A DNA stretch of 64,000 nucleotides from a virus. A program made the position numbers and the translations under genes. A model generated the notes under the pieces. It did not search any database and was not told the origin of the DNA. It saw only the letters and a program-made list of their open reading frames with translations. The DNA lies in IMG/VR virus record IMGVR_UViG_3300049734_000086, positions 1-64,000 of that record. One strand, given 5' to 3'. Below, piece by piece: positions 43,369 to 51,974 of this stretch. Position 1 is the first letter of the stretch. Each line of letters begins with the position of its first letter.

Positions 43369-43562
43369 AGGCCACGACCCCAGCGGGGCTGGTGAAAGGC
43401 GCGGGGATTCCCCAGGGCCCGCGCGTGAACACGTTCGTCGAGTGCGGCTGCTGTGGGCAGTACCACCGCACCGACTTCCGGGGCGACTGCCGGGAGGACA
43501 GCGAGCGGTACCCCGACCTGCCTGTGGGGGCCGAGTTGGTGGAGGAGGAGGAGTTGCCATGA
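43365..43562 (+). CDS. Small Cys-containing protein, 65 aa
   Basis: MKATTPAGLVKGAGIPQGPR, then VECGCCGQYHRTDFRGDC, a likely zinc knuckle, and an acidic C-terminus. ATGA overlaps at both ends. Function unknown. Confidence 0.5.
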   Translation: MKATTPAGLVKGAGIPQGPRVNTFVECGCCGQYHRTDFRGDCREDSERYPDLPVGAELVEEEELP

Positions 43563-43987
43563 CCAAGGACCAGCAGGCCAGACCGGCCAGACCGGCCACG
43601 GTGTTCGTCGAGTTCACCGTCCAGATCAGACTGGAGACGCTGCAGGACCTGCTCAGTACCGCCGTGGAGCAGGGGTGCCCGTACTGGGCCGAGTTCGACG
43701 AGGTGCAGACCAACCGTGACACCAACGCACCGGTCCAGAGCTGTGGGTGGTACTACACATCGGTACGTGTGGCCGAGCGCGAGCCCAGTAAGGGGGCGGC
43801 GCGGAAGCGGTTCGTGGTGACCCCGCGCCGGATGGTGGAGGGGCTGGAGAAGCTGGCCCGGGCCGACCACGAGAAGTTCCCGGCGGCCGGGAAGCACCTC
43901 GCCGACGCCTTGACCGGGGACTGGGACGCCGTGACGGCCGACGTGGTCCTGCAGATGGCGACGTTCGGGGAGCTGGTGTACGGCTGA
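43559..43987 (+). CDS. Uncharacterised protein, 142 aa
   Basis: Starts MTKDQQARPARPATVFVEF; beta-alpha fold with YWAEFDEVQTNRDTNAPVQ and a C-terminal helical part (RMVEGLEKLARADHEKF). Of a type frequent in phage early operons; role unknown. Confidence 0.5.
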   Translation: MTKDQQARPARPATVFVEFTVQIRLETLQDLLSTAVEQGCPYWAEFDEVQTNRDTNAPVQSCGWYYTSVRVAEREPSKGAARKRFVVTPRRMVEGLEKLARADHEKFPAAGKHLADALTGDWDAVTADVVLQMATFGELVYG

Positions 43988-44000
43988 TGGAGGCGATGTC

Positions 44001-44288
44001 ATGACAGTCAAGGAGTTCATTCGCGTGCTCAGGAAATTCCCGCCTGACGCCCTAGTGGTGACCACACGCCACAGCGATTCGGTGGAGGCTGCCGCGCCGA
44101 TCGCGGAGAAGGGGATCAAGCGGCAGGCCGGGGCGTACGTCGAGGTGCTGACCACCCGCCGCTACGGTCTCCTGCATAAGACCCCGGCGCAATACAAGGC
44201 GGACTGGGAGGCGTACGAGGCCTCGATGTCGGCCCAGGATCGGGCGTTGCTGGTGGATGTGGCCTACATCGAGGGGGAGGACGGCTGA
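44001..44288 (+). CDS. Small protein, 95 aa
   Basis: Starts MTVKEFIRVLRKFPPDALVV, a pattern seen in small phage proteins annotated only as hypothetical. Alpha/beta. Its stop overlaps the next start. Confidence 0.5.
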   Translation: MTVKEFIRVLRKFPPDALVVTTRHSDSVEAAAPIAEKGIKRQAGAYVEVLTTRRYGLLHKTPAQYKADWEAYEASMSAQDRALLVDVAYIEGEDG

Positions 44289-44494
44289 TGGACCCCGACG
44301 CCAATCTCAAGGAGCAGCGGGAGCTGGTACGGGACATCCGGCGCTACATCGAGAACGAGGGCCGCGCGCCGACCGACGACACCGACCGGCTGGTCGATCT
44401 CGTCGAGGCCCTGGACGAGTGGATCGTGAAAGGAGGATTCCTGCCGCGTGACTGGCGTCAATGGGAACGCCGCCGCGACCTGACCAAAGACTGA
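44288..44494 (+). CDS. Small helical protein, 68 aa
   Basis: Helical hairpin (EQRELVRDIRRYIENEG and RLVDLVEALDEWIVKGG) with a basic C-terminus. ATG overlaps the preceding TGA. Unknown. Confidence 0.5.
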   Translation: MDPDANLKEQRELVRDIRRYIENEGRAPTDDTDRLVDLVEALDEWIVKGGFLPRDWRQWERRRDLTKD

Positions 44495-44562
44495 CCACGG
44501 AGACCGTAGACTGTAGAGTACGACGCACGGAACATTACCTCGTGACACGAATGGAGAGACCG

Positions 44563-44563
44563 A
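44563..44563 (+). promoter_or_regulatory. Start choice by ribosome site, 148-aa gene
   Basis: GGAGAGACCG lies directly before this ATG. An in-frame ATG at 44551 and longer frames upstream lack such a site, so 44563 is preferred. Confidence 0.5.
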
Positions 44564-45009
44564 TGACCAAGCACACTACGTCGAGACGGATGACGAAGCG
44601 ACCCAATCAGAAGGCCCAGCCACGGGCGGTGAAGGGGGATCTGGTCAAGACGCCCAGTACCCCGAGCCGGTTGCTGGCGACCAAGGCGCAGCTCCAGGCC
44701 CAGGCCGAACAGGGCGCTGCGGTGGCGGGGACCGGCAAGACCACGACCATCACCACCAAACCCACGCACAAGCCCACAGCCTCGGCGGTCAGTCTGGTGG
44801 CGCAGTTCATCACCGACCGCATCGAGGGCGAGCTGCTGCTCCGCGACCCGCTGGTGTTCGTCAAGGACGCCATCGTGCATCAGGGGCAGATCACGTTCGT
44901 CAAGTACGTCCTCCGGCGCGAGGGGGTGAATACCCCGTACGGGTTCATCTACCTCACCGAGCGGCAGGCCGAGGGCGTGGGGACGATGGTGGCACTGGGG
45001 GTGCGGTGA
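44563..45009 (+). CDS. Uncharacterised protein with basic disordered N-terminus, 148 aa
   Basis: Residues 1-75 are Lys/Thr/Gln-rich and disordered. Residues 80-148 form a domain (VAQFITDRIEGELLLRDPLV, YVLRREGVNTPYGFIYLTE). Possibly a nucleic-acid-binding tail on a small enzyme; not recognised. Confidence 0.45.
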   Translation: MTKHTTSRRMTKRPNQKAQPRAVKGDLVKTPSTPSRLLATKAQLQAQAEQGAAVAGTGKTTTITTKPTHKPTASAVSLVAQFITDRIEGELLLRDPLVFVKDAIVHQGQITFVKYVLRREGVNTPYGFIYLTERQAEGVGTMVALGVR

Positions 45010-45263
45010 TGGCGCTGACCCACCAAGACCGCGCCGCGATCACCTTCGATGCGCTGCTCTCATTCATTGCCCAAGCCGAACTCGGCAACGCTCGGCACGA
45101 CACCCATCGGCTCGGGGTGCTGCTGGAGGAGGCGGTGGCTGTGGCACAGCGAGAGGCCAAAGGGCCGTCAGGGCCGGTGGATAGACAGTACCAAATGCTC
45201 CTAACGACGGCATTGCGGTTCGTCCGGGAGCTGGAGAAGGAAGAACGAGAGGGGGTGCGGTGA
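45009..45263 (+). CDS. Small helical protein, 84 aa
   Basis: MALTHQDRAAITFDALLSFI begins a wholly helical chain ending in an acidic/basic tail. GTG/ATG pair at the start overlaps the preceding stop. Unknown. Confidence 0.5.
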   Translation: MALTHQDRAAITFDALLSFIAQAELGNARHDTHRLGVLLEEAVAVAQREAKGPSGPVDRQYQMLLTTALRFVRELEKEEREGVR

Positions 45264-45469
45264 TGACTTCCACTGAGTACGAGCTGTACACCGAGCAGTC
45301 GCTCCAGGCCGCGACACGGATCGCTGCCAAGTACGGCGGCGCGTCGGTGATGCACAATGCCCCGCTCATTGTGGCCTTGGTGGCTGGAATGACCGCCGGG
45401 TTCATGGCGGTGGGGATGCGAGTGGCCGAGGCCATTGAGGCCCATGCGAAAGCGACGAGGGAGAAGTGA
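45263..45469 (+). CDS. Small membrane protein, 68 aa
   Basis: One membrane helix around residues 32-54 (APLIVALVAGMTAGFMAVGM). ATGA overlaps at both ends. Such early-operon membrane peptides are often host-takeover or exclusion factors, but no role can be assigned. Confidence 0.5.
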   Translation: MTSTEYELYTEQSLQAATRIAAKYGGASVMHNAPLIVALVAGMTAGFMAVGMRVAEAIEAHAKATREK

Positions 45470-45669
45470 TGCTACCACCCAGACAGATTGGTCAGACCTA
45501 CGAGGACCGGGCCTTCAAGGCCCTGCAGCGGGCCGAGTCGAACAAGCTCGAAGTCGAGGGCAACGCGATTGAGGTGGCGTACTACCTCACTGAGGCGCTG
45601 GTGTTCGCCATCCTGGCCGCCAGCCGGGACGTGTGTGATGCGATTCGGGATCACCAGGAGGGGAAGTGA
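45469..45669 (+). CDS. Small helical protein, 66 aa
   Basis: Amphipathic helices (EDRAFKALQRAESNKLEVE; YYLTEALVFAILAASRDV). Overlaps neighbours. Unknown. Confidence 0.45.
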   Translation: MLPPRQIGQTYEDRAFKALQRAESNKLEVEGNAIEVAYYLTEALVFAILAASRDVCDAIRDHQEGK

Positions 45670-45671
45670 CC

Positions 45672-46085
45672 ATGGGGACCAAAGACTCAATACGTATCTC
45701 CGAGCGCCACGGCATCAACCCGAGCCTGATGCAGTGCTTCGTGTGCATGCAGCCCATGGGCGTGGTCCTGTTCGGTCGACTCAAGGACGACGCCGAAGCT
45801 CCCAGGGGGGTGTGTCTGAACCAGGAGCCGTGCGACAAGTGCAAGGCGTTGATGGCGAAGGGCGTGATCCTGATCTCGGTCAGGGAGACCACCGACCCCG
45901 AGGAGCAGAAGAACCCGTACCGGACGGGGGGCTGGGTGGTGGTGAAGGAGGAGGCCGTGGAGCGGATCTTCGACCCTGCCAGTGCCAAGGCGGTCCTGAA
46001 GCGCCGGATGGCGTTTGTGACCGACGAGACCTGGGACCAGTTGGGGATCCCCCGTGGGGCGGTGGAGGGGGTGCCTAGTGAATAG
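45672..46085 (+). CDS. Conserved-type phage protein with two CxxC pairs, 137 aa
   Basis: Starts MGTKDSIRISERHGINPSLM; CFVC near residue 23 and CDKC near residue 54 suggest a zinc-ribbon core; C-terminal half VVVKEEAVERIF. Proteins beginning with this RxSExHGxNPS pattern occur across phages of diverse hosts; role unknown. Confidence 0.6.
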   Translation: MGTKDSIRISERHGINPSLMQCFVCMQPMGVVLFGRLKDDAEAPRGVCLNQEPCDKCKALMAKGVILISVRETTDPEEQKNPYRTGGWVVVKEEAVERIFDPASAKAVLKRRMAFVTDETWDQLGIPRGAVEGVPSE

Positions 46086-46317
46086 GACCAAGTTCTACCC
46101 GCTGCACAGCGACAGCCTCATATCCGTACTCGGCAAGCGGCCACAGCGCCACGGGATACTGACCGGGGAGTTCAGACCGCCGAAGGCGGGGGAGTGGTAC
46201 TTGAGCGGGGCCATCCCCGAGTGCTACCGCGCGCCCAATGACCTGACCACGGCCTACCAGATTGTACGGATCGCGGAGACCGAGACCGTGACGGAGATCA
46301 GGGAGAAACGGACATGA
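46078..46317 (+). CDS. Small protein, 79 aa
   Basis: GTG start (VNRTKFYPLHSD) 8 bases before the preceding stop. Contains an alpha/beta core and charged C-terminus. The stop overlaps the next ATG. Unknown. Confidence 0.45.
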   Translation: MNRTKFYPLHSDSLISVLGKRPQRHGILTGEFRPPKAGEWYLSGAIPECYRAPNDLTTAYQIVRIAETETVTEIREKRT

Positions 46318-46496
46318 GTGACACCGACACCGTCTACCGGGGCGAGCGCATCTACTGGCACACGGTCCCGCACCCCGACGGCCAGCCGCAACTGGTGTGC
46401 AGCGTGCGGAACTGGAGCGGGATCTGGAACAGCGAGCAGGCCGCCAAGGACTACATCGACTGGGTGCTGCAGACCCGGGGGAGGTACCGGACATGA
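46314..46496 (+). CDS. Small protein, 60 aa
   Basis: MSDTDTVYRGERIYWHTVPH is beta-rich with Trp residues, ending in a helix (AAKDYIDWVLQT). ATGA overlaps at both ends. Unknown. Confidence 0.5.
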   Translation: MSDTDTVYRGERIYWHTVPHPDGQPQLVCSVRNWSGIWNSEQAAKDYIDWVLQTRGRYRT

Positions 46497-46630
46497 CCCC
46501 GGACCAAGCAGACCAGATCATCCGCCTCCTCAGAGGCATCCTGTTCGCCATCGACTTCCTCGCCGTAATTGTGGCGGGTGCGGGCATCGCCATCTGGGGT
46601 GCGACCAGACGCCTCGCCTCGAAGTCCTGA
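46493..46630 (+). CDS. Membrane peptide, 45 aa
   Basis: MTPDQADQIIRLLRGILFAI then DFLAVIVAGAGIAIWGA, one membrane helix with a basic C-terminus (TRRLASKS). ATGA overlap with the preceding gene. Unknown. Confidence 0.5.
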   Translation: MTPDQADQIIRLLRGILFAIDFLAVIVAGAGIAIWGATRRLASKS

Positions 46631-46697
46631 CGAGGAAGTGGCGGTAAGGCTCGGACTCTACCGGCGATTTCGACGACTCACACGGAGGCAACGCGCA

Positions 46698-48311
46698 ATG
46701 ACCCTACAGACCGTACGACACTGGAGCCCTGCCCAGCAGGCCATCTTCGAGTGGATCGAGCATCCCGAACGTAACACTAAGCGCAATCTGGTCGTGGAGG
46801 CCAAGGCGGGAACCGGCAAGACCACCACCATCATCGAGGGTGTCAACCGTGCCCCCGACCCCCTGGCCCTGCTCTCGGCCTTCAACAAGTCCATCGCTAC
46901 CGAACTCCAGCGCCGCCTGACCCGGCCCGGAGCCGAGGCTTTCACACTCCATTCCATCGGCTTCCAGTGCGTGAAGCGGGTGTGGCGTGGGGTGCGGGTG
47001 GACGAGAACCAGAACCGTCACTGGAATCTGGCCAGGACGGTGGTGGGGTGCGCGGACAGGCGGGGGATCCTGAGCCTGGAGCCCGGGGCGGTGCAGGCCC
47101 CGTTCTCCGTGGTCAGACTGATGGCCAGTCTCAACCAGCAGGTCCGGGAACTCACCGCCTTCCCGACCCGCGACGACATCATGGACATCATGGTGGAGTA
47201 CGAGCTGTCGCCGGACGACCAGCTCAAGATGATGGGCTGGCAGCCCGAGCGGCTGGCGGAACTGACCCTCCAGGTCCTGGAGACGGCCGCCACCGTCCGT
47301 CCCCCGGCGGGGATCGACTTCGCCGACATGCTGTTCCTGCCGGTCAGGAACAACTGGATGGTCCCCGCCTACGACCTCGTAGTCATCGACGAGCGCCAGG
47401 ACATGAACCCACTACAAGTGGCCATCGCCAAGGGGGTGTGCAAGCCCGGTGGGCGCATCATCGCGGTCGGGGACACCCGGCAGGCCATCTACGGGTTCAG
47501 GGGCGCGGACACCAAGTCCCTCGATGCCCTGCAGCAGGAGCTGGATGCTGATGTACTCCCGCTCAACACCACGTACAGGTGCGGCAAGGCCATCGTGGCC
47601 GTGGCCAAGGAGCTGGTGCCCGAGTTCGAGGCCGGGGAGGAGAACCCAGAAGGGGTAGTACGGACTGTGGGCATGGACCAGATGCTGGAGCAGATCGGGC
47701 CGGAGGACTTCATGCTCTCCCGGATCAACGCCCCGATGATTGCCGTGGCCATGAGCCTGATCCGCGCCGGGAAGCGGACCCGGGTGCAGGGCAACGAGCT
47801 GGGCAAGGGGCTCAAGGCCCTGGCGGTGAGACTGGCCAAGGAGGCCGGGAGCGTGGAGGACTGGCTCGACGCCCTGGGACGGTGGGAGATGGAGGAGGTG
47901 CGGCGGGCCGAGGAGCGGGACATGCAGCGCCGGGCCGACTTCGTCAGGGATCAAGCCGAGACCCTGAGAGTGGTAGCGGACGGCATCACGTCGGTGAGTG
48001 AGGTGTCGACCCGGCTCTCCCAGTTGTTCGACGTAAACCCCAACCTGCCCGGGTTCATCGTCTGTAGCTCCGTGCATCGGGCCAAGGGGCTGGAGGCCGA
48101 GCGGGTGTTCGTGCTCCGGGACACCCTGGACCTGCCAGTACCGTGTGACTGCGGGCATCGGCACCAGGGGAAGGAAGCGTGTCCGAAGGGGTGCGGGTGT
48201 ACCAAGTACCGGGTCAATGCCGTGGCGCAGCAGGAGGAGAAGAATCTGACCTACGTGGCCGTGACCCGGGCCAAGCAGGAATTGGTGTGGGTGGTCGGGG
48301 AGAAGGAGTAG
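46698..48311 (+). CDS. UvrD/Rep-type superfamily 1 helicase, 537 aa
   Basis: DNA-unwinding ATPase. Motif I AKAGTGKTTT (~36-44), Ia LSAFNKSIA, II VVIDERQDMNPLQ, III GDTRQAIYGFRGAD, IV-V region VHRAKGLEAERVFVL, VI NLTYVAVTRAKQEL. An inserted Cys cluster CDCGHRHQGKEACPKGCGC near residue 495 looks like a zinc site and is uncommon in UvrD. Start ATG 46698 follows CGGAGG. It heads the second half of the early operon; likely replication/repair. Shorter than cellular UvrD (~720), as in other phage homologues. Confidence 0.88.
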   Translation: MTLQTVRHWSPAQQAIFEWIEHPERNTKRNLVVEAKAGTGKTTTIIEGVNRAPDPLALLSAFNKSIATELQRRLTRPGAEAFTLHSIGFQCVKRVWRGVRVDENQNRHWNLARTVVGCADRRGILSLEPGAVQAPFSVVRLMASLNQQVRELTAFPTRDDIMDIMVEYELSPDDQLKMMGWQPERLAELTLQVLETAATVRPPAGIDFADMLFLPVRNNWMVPAYDLVVIDERQDMNPLQVAIAKGVCKPGGRIIAVGDTRQAIYGFRGADTKSLDALQQELDADVLPLNTTYRCGKAIVAVAKELVPEFEAGEENPEGVVRTVGMDQMLEQIGPEDFMLSRINAPMIAVAMSLIRAGKRTRVQGNELGKGLKALAVRLAKEAGSVEDWLDALGRWEMEEVRRAEERDMQRRADFVRDQAETLRVVADGITSVSEVSTRLSQLFDVNPNLPGFIVCSSVHRAKGLEAERVFVLRDTLDLPVPCDCGHRHQGKEACPKGCGCTKYRVNAVAQQEEKNLTYVAVTRAKQELVWVVGEKE

Positions 48312-48313
48312 GG

Positions 48314-48448
48314 ATGCGGGCCATGGTCGTCACGGCGATCCTGCTCTCCCACTTGGCGGTGGGTCTGGCCAAGTCGGCCAGTGAGTTGGCGGAGACGGTG
48401 TGGGAGTGGTGGAGGGACAGCAGGGACGGGAGGGAGGGGGAGTCATGA
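48314..48448 (+). CDS. Short hydrophobic peptide, 44 aa
   Basis: N-terminus MRAMVVTAILLSHLAVGLAK is a signal peptide or membrane helix, then a charged tail. Starts two bases after the helicase stop; stop overlaps the next ATG. Unknown. Confidence 0.45.
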   Translation: MRAMVVTAILLSHLAVGLAKSASELAETVWEWWRDSRDGREGES

Positions 48449-48984
48449 AGCGTTCCATCGATGTCGAGGTCAGGAAGCAGAAGGGGATCCGAGGCGTCAT
48501 CACCGGCTACGTCGCCAGTGTCGGGCCCATCGAGGCCTACGGGACCACCGAGGAGGGGGCCGTGGAGGGGGTCGAGGAGCTGGTCCGGCAGGCGTTGGGA
48601 CGGCTGGACCAGGGCCCATTGACCGGACAGGTCTACGGCAACTGGTACGTGGTGTTCCCGACGGCCCAGGGCTGGGGCACATGGTGCGACGTGTACTCGG
48701 GGCAGAACTACTACACCGAGAACGGGTGTGACAGCCGGGACGAGGCCGAGAGGAGCATCATCAGGCATCTGGCCTTGCAGTCCTGGACGTTCGAGGCCGC
48801 CAGTGACGAGGAGTACGTCCTGGGGGTGCCGAAGCTGACCGAGCGGGAGAGGAAGGAGGTGCTGGCCCAGCTCCGGTGGTACCGGGAGATGAAGCGGCTG
48901 GTGGGGAAGGGGTACACGGACCACGAGGCCAGACAGATCATCGGCGGGTTCATGACAGAGACGGCGGAGGGGCCCCATGCCTAG
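48445..48984 (+). CDS. Uncharacterised protein, 179 aa
   Basis: Starts MKRSIDVEVRKQKGIRGVIT. Aromatic and Gly-rich core (GNWYVVFPTAQGWGTWCDVY), then a C-terminal helical domain (LRWYREMKRLVGKGYTDHEA). ATGA coupling. Unknown. Confidence 0.5.
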   Translation: MKRSIDVEVRKQKGIRGVITGYVASVGPIEAYGTTEEGAVEGVEELVRQALGRLDQGPLTGQVYGNWYVVFPTAQGWGTWCDVYSGQNYYTENGCDSRDEAERSIIRHLALQSWTFEAASDEEYVLGVPKLTERERKEVLAQLRWYREMKRLVGKGYTDHEARQIIGGFMTETAEGPHA

Positions 48985-49216
48985 GAACGTGCGGAACTGG
49001 TGGCTGGAGCTGGACATCGACGGCAAGACACAGCGCATCGAGGCCGGGCCCCAGTCGAGAGTGGGCGGGTTCACCCTGACCATCAAGCAGCGGGACCAGG
49101 GGGACATCGTGACGGCCCTGGAGGTCACAGGGCTGGCCGACGGGCGTGGGAATCTACTCCTGCGGGCCGAGATGGACGCCTGTGAGCCGCTGGAGTTCCG
49201 GTCGACGAGGGACTAA
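48977..49216 (+). CDS. Small beta protein, 79 aa
   Basis: MPRNVRNWWLELDIDGKTQR opens a beta sandwich-like domain common in small phage proteins. Eight-base overlap with its upstream gene. Unknown. Confidence 0.5.
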   Translation: MPRNVRNWWLELDIDGKTQRIEAGPQSRVGGFTLTIKQRDQGDIVTALEVTGLADGRGNLLLRAEMDACEPLEFRSTRD

Positions 49217-49220
49217 AGCC

Positions 49221-49346
49221 ATGAAGCGGATCAGAGACTGGCTGTCGTCGCTGGACCTGGAGGACTGGGCCGCCCTGGCGTGCCTGGGGAGCCTGCTGTT
49301 CCTGCTGTTCATCTTCGCGGACTATCTGATGTGGAGGACGCTATGA
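49221..49346 (+). CDS. Membrane peptide, 41 aa
   Basis: Acidic/basic head (MKRIRDWLSSLDLEDWAA) and one helix (LACLGSLLFLLFIFADYLMW). Stop overlaps the next ATG. Unknown. Confidence 0.5.
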   Translation: MKRIRDWLSSLDLEDWAALACLGSLLFLLFIFADYLMWRTL

Positions 49347-50002
49347 GTCGAGAGTACGAAGTCGAGCGGTTCGACGTAGAGGGCCTGACGGTGCGGATCG
49401 TCCAGGACCCCGACCCCCAGGACCCACGGGAGGATGACAACCTGGGCACCATGGTGTGCTGGCACCGGAGGGCCACACTGGGCGACGGGGGGCTGTACAC
49501 ACGGAAGGGGATGGAGCAGTTCAAGTTCGCCGAGCCCCAGGACTACTACCGCTGGAAGGAACTGACCAGTGAGGACGGCGACCCCGTGGCCGTGGAGCTG
49601 CCCCTCAGCCTCTACGAGCACGGCGGCATGACCATGTGGGCGGGGCGGCCGGGCGAAGGGCCACCGGGGACCAACTGCCAGTGGGACAGCGGGCAGGTCG
49701 GGTACATCTTCGTGACCCGGAAGAAGGCCCTGGCGGACATGGGCTGGAAGCTGCTGACGATGACCCGGCTGCAGAAGCTGACCGAGATACTGACCAGCGA
49801 GGTCAAGACCTACGACCAGTTCCTCCAAGGCGACATCTACGGCTACGTGGTGGAGGACGTGGAGGGGGAGTCCCTGGACTCGTGCTGGGGGTTCTACGGG
49901 ATGGAGGAGGTCAGGAGCGAGGGGAAGGGCGCGGCCGAGTGCATCCTGGCCGAGCGGGAGAAGGCCAGGAAGGACGAGCAGGAGGAGCGTGATGGAGCTT
50001 GA
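49343..50002 (+). CDS. Conserved-type phage protein, 219 aa
   Basis: The N-terminus contains DNLGTMVCWHRRATLGDGG, a motif seen in many phage genomes of unknown role; central ELPLSLYEHGGMTMW and GYIFVTRKKA; C-terminal helical (KLTEILTSEVKTYDQFLQGD). The motif conservation is high but no function is established. Confidence 0.6.
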   Translation: MSREYEVERFDVEGLTVRIVQDPDPQDPREDDNLGTMVCWHRRATLGDGGLYTRKGMEQFKFAEPQDYYRWKELTSEDGDPVAVELPLSLYEHGGMTMWAGRPGEGPPGTNCQWDSGQVGYIFVTRKKALADMGWKLLTMTRLQKLTEILTSEVKTYDQFLQGDIYGYVVEDVEGESLDSCWGFYGMEEVRSEGKGAAECILAEREKARKDEQEERDGA

Positions 50003-50186
50003 CGCCAAGCGGGTCTACAAGGGGCTGCGCGGACTGGTCCGGCGGGTACGGATCCTGGAGAACGACCGCAATCTCAAACGCCACTGCAGCGCCAAGAGCA
50101 TGAAGGCCTTGGCGGAGCTGTCCTTGATGGCCGACAAGCTGGAGGCGGTGTTCCAGATGGCTGTGGAGGAGAGCGATGGCGCATGA
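49992..50186 (+). CDS. Small helical protein, 64 aa
   Basis: MELDAKRVYKGLRGLVRRVR starts a basic helix, then a second helix (KALAELSLMADKLEAVF). Overlaps both neighbours. Unknown. Confidence 0.45.
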   Translation: MELDAKRVYKGLRGLVRRVRILENDRNLKRHCSAKSMKALAELSLMADKLEAVFQMAVEESDGA

Positions 50187-50388
50187 TCGCAACCCGCACC
50201 TCCCGGCCATTGGCAGCCCCTGGACCCACGCCATCAAGAAGCGGCTGTGGCCCAGACCACTGCTCAACCAGGCGGCGAGGCCGGTGCGGCGGAGGCCGCT
50301 GAGGAAGCTGCTCGCGGATCTGCGGAAGCAGTCACTGCAACGGTGGATGAATCTGTCGCGCTACAGCCGAAAGAGGTATCGACCATGA
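50176..50388 (+). CDS. Small very basic protein, 70 aa
   Basis: Arg-rich (LRKLLADLRKQSLQRWMNL), overlapping both neighbours by a few bases. Could bind nucleic acid. May be an out-of-frame reading; the ATGA-like start supports it. Confidence 0.4.
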   Translation: MAHDRNPHLPAIGSPWTHAIKKRLWPRPLLNQAARPVRRRPLRKLLADLRKQSLQRWMNLSRYSRKRYRP

Positions 50389-50624
50389 GCACTCCCTACT
50401 GGACCATCGAACGAGCCTTCAAGGCCGGGTTCAATGCCGGGTTCGCCGTGACGGGAGAGGGCTGGAACCAGGAGTACCCGTTCAGCACCCAGGATCCGTC
50501 TGACCAGAGCCGTGAGAAGGAGCGGGCAGACGACCTGGAGAGATACATCCACGAGCGGCAGGCCGCCTGGGAGCAGTTCCAGCGAGACCTGAAGGCTGGG
50601 AAGACACCGGAGACCGACCAATGA
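50385..50624 (+). CDS. Small protein, 79 aa
   Basis: MSTPYWTIERAFKAGFNAGF, then a helical acidic C-terminus (DLERYIHERQAAWEQFQRDL). Both ends overlap neighbours. Pattern found in many small phage proteins; function unknown. Confidence 0.5.
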   Translation: MSTPYWTIERAFKAGFNAGFAVTGEGWNQEYPFSTQDPSDQSREKERADDLERYIHERQAAWEQFQRDLKAGKTPETDQ

Positions 50625-51640
50625 AAACCTTCGACTACATCCGCGCCTGGGACCGCATCGCCTATCCGGCGTGGCAGACCCTGAGTCCTGACATCAAAGC
50701 CCTGGTCTTACGGACCCACGTGGTCGCCAAGGATCTGGGGCAGGGGGACGATCTCCAGATGCTGTGGCCCGAGGTTCTGAAGACCAGGGTCCACTTCCGT
50801 ATGTCGTTCGAGGACTTCACCTCGGCCGATCTGGCCTTCGCGGCCCGGGTTGTCAATGCCCTGGGCCACTGGTACCACGCCCGGGCCGAGCACCAGGAGC
50901 CGTGGCTCGACGACCGGCTTGGGACGCACTGGAAGTTCGCCCGCTACTGCGACCAAGTCCTGCAGGCCAGACTGCAGATCCCACAGCCCGTGGGCTCGAG
51001 TACCACCGGGTTCGGCCTGGAGATCCACGAGGGGGCCATCCGGCTCACCTACGCCTCCACCCGCTCGTGGTCCTGGCGGGAGGTGGCCGTGGCGACCGAG
51101 GAGGGCAAGACGCTGGCCGAGCAGATCAAGGCCGACAGCCAGCGGAGGATCAGTAACATCAACCGCTCCTGGGCTGCCCGCCGTGACAGGGAGGCCTGGA
51201 CCTACATGGAGTACCTGAAGTCCCCGGGCGTCATCGACTGGCCCGAGCCGTGGCGGCCGTTCATGAACCTGGAGCCGATGATGATCGACGAGGAGGAGTT
51301 CAAGGCCCGGGAGGCCCAGCACCCGGACGTGAAGGAGCAGACAGTCAAGGCCCTGATCACGAGGCACCAGAAGCAGGTCGCCGAACTGGACACGGAACTG
51401 GCAGGCAAGATCTGGCTGCTGAATCACGGCCAGGACCTGAGCAACTGGATCTACTATGCCCACACCGAGACGTTCACGTGCGGGTGGTACCGGCCCGTGA
51501 GCCCCGAGCGGCTGGAGGTGATCCGGCGGCAGGTGGCGGGGATACCCTGGAAGGCCACAGTGAAAGTGGAGGGGCAGGGGGAAGTGACACTGACGACGAC
51601 AGGCATGGCGCTGCATACGGAGACCAAGATCCATGGATGA
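50621..51640 (+). CDS. Uncharacterised protein, 339 aa
   Basis: Not recognised. Helix-rich N-terminal half (residues 1-140), beta segment (EIHEGAIRLTYASTRSWSW), then helices and a short beta tail (ATVKVEGQGEVTLTTTG). No membrane segment. It is the largest unknown of the early operon and lies between small genes and RadC. Confidence 0.5.
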   Translation: MKTFDYIRAWDRIAYPAWQTLSPDIKALVLRTHVVAKDLGQGDDLQMLWPEVLKTRVHFRMSFEDFTSADLAFAARVVNALGHWYHARAEHQEPWLDDRLGTHWKFARYCDQVLQARLQIPQPVGSSTTGFGLEIHEGAIRLTYASTRSWSWREVAVATEEGKTLAEQIKADSQRRISNINRSWAARRDREAWTYMEYLKSPGVIDWPEPWRPFMNLEPMMIDEEEFKAREAQHPDVKEQTVKALITRHQKQVAELDTELAGKIWLLNHGQDLSNWIYYAHTETFTCGWYRPVSPERLEVIRRQVAGIPWKATVKVEGQGEVTLTTTGMALHTETKIHG

Positions 51641-51974
51641 CAAACCGACGACTTCGACGATGGACAAGTTCGACCGCGCCCTCCACAACCTGGATGGCCG
51701 ACCCGACGTACTGACGACCGCCGCCACCACCGTGGTGACCGTGCCCTATCTGACCGGGCCGGTCACGACCTTCATCGTCCAGACCAAGCGTGTCATGAAG
51801 GAAGGCGACACCATCTTCCTGCAGTACCTCGACGAGGAGGGCTCCCGGCGCATCGTCATCCCCGCCAAGGTGGCCAACGTGATGGCCAGACAGCGGGAGA
51901 GTCTGACCGCCAAGAGCCGGAAGCGGGCCGCGCAGCAGGGCCAGCAGACCAAGAAGGAGAAGGCCGGGAAGTGA
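51633..51974 (+). CDS. Uncharacterised protein with basic tail, 113 aa
   Basis: Central beta segment (TVVTVPYLTGPVTTFIVQT and LQYLDEEGSRRIVIPAKVA) then a Lys/Arg/Gln-rich tail. Overlaps neighbours by 8 and 4 bases. Perhaps a small DNA-binding protein. Confidence 0.45.
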   Translation: MDDKPTTSTMDKFDRALHNLDGRPDVLTTAATTVVTVPYLTGPVTTFIVQTKRVMKEGDTIFLQYLDEEGSRRIVIPAKVANVMARQRESLTAKSRKRAAQQGQQTKKEKAGK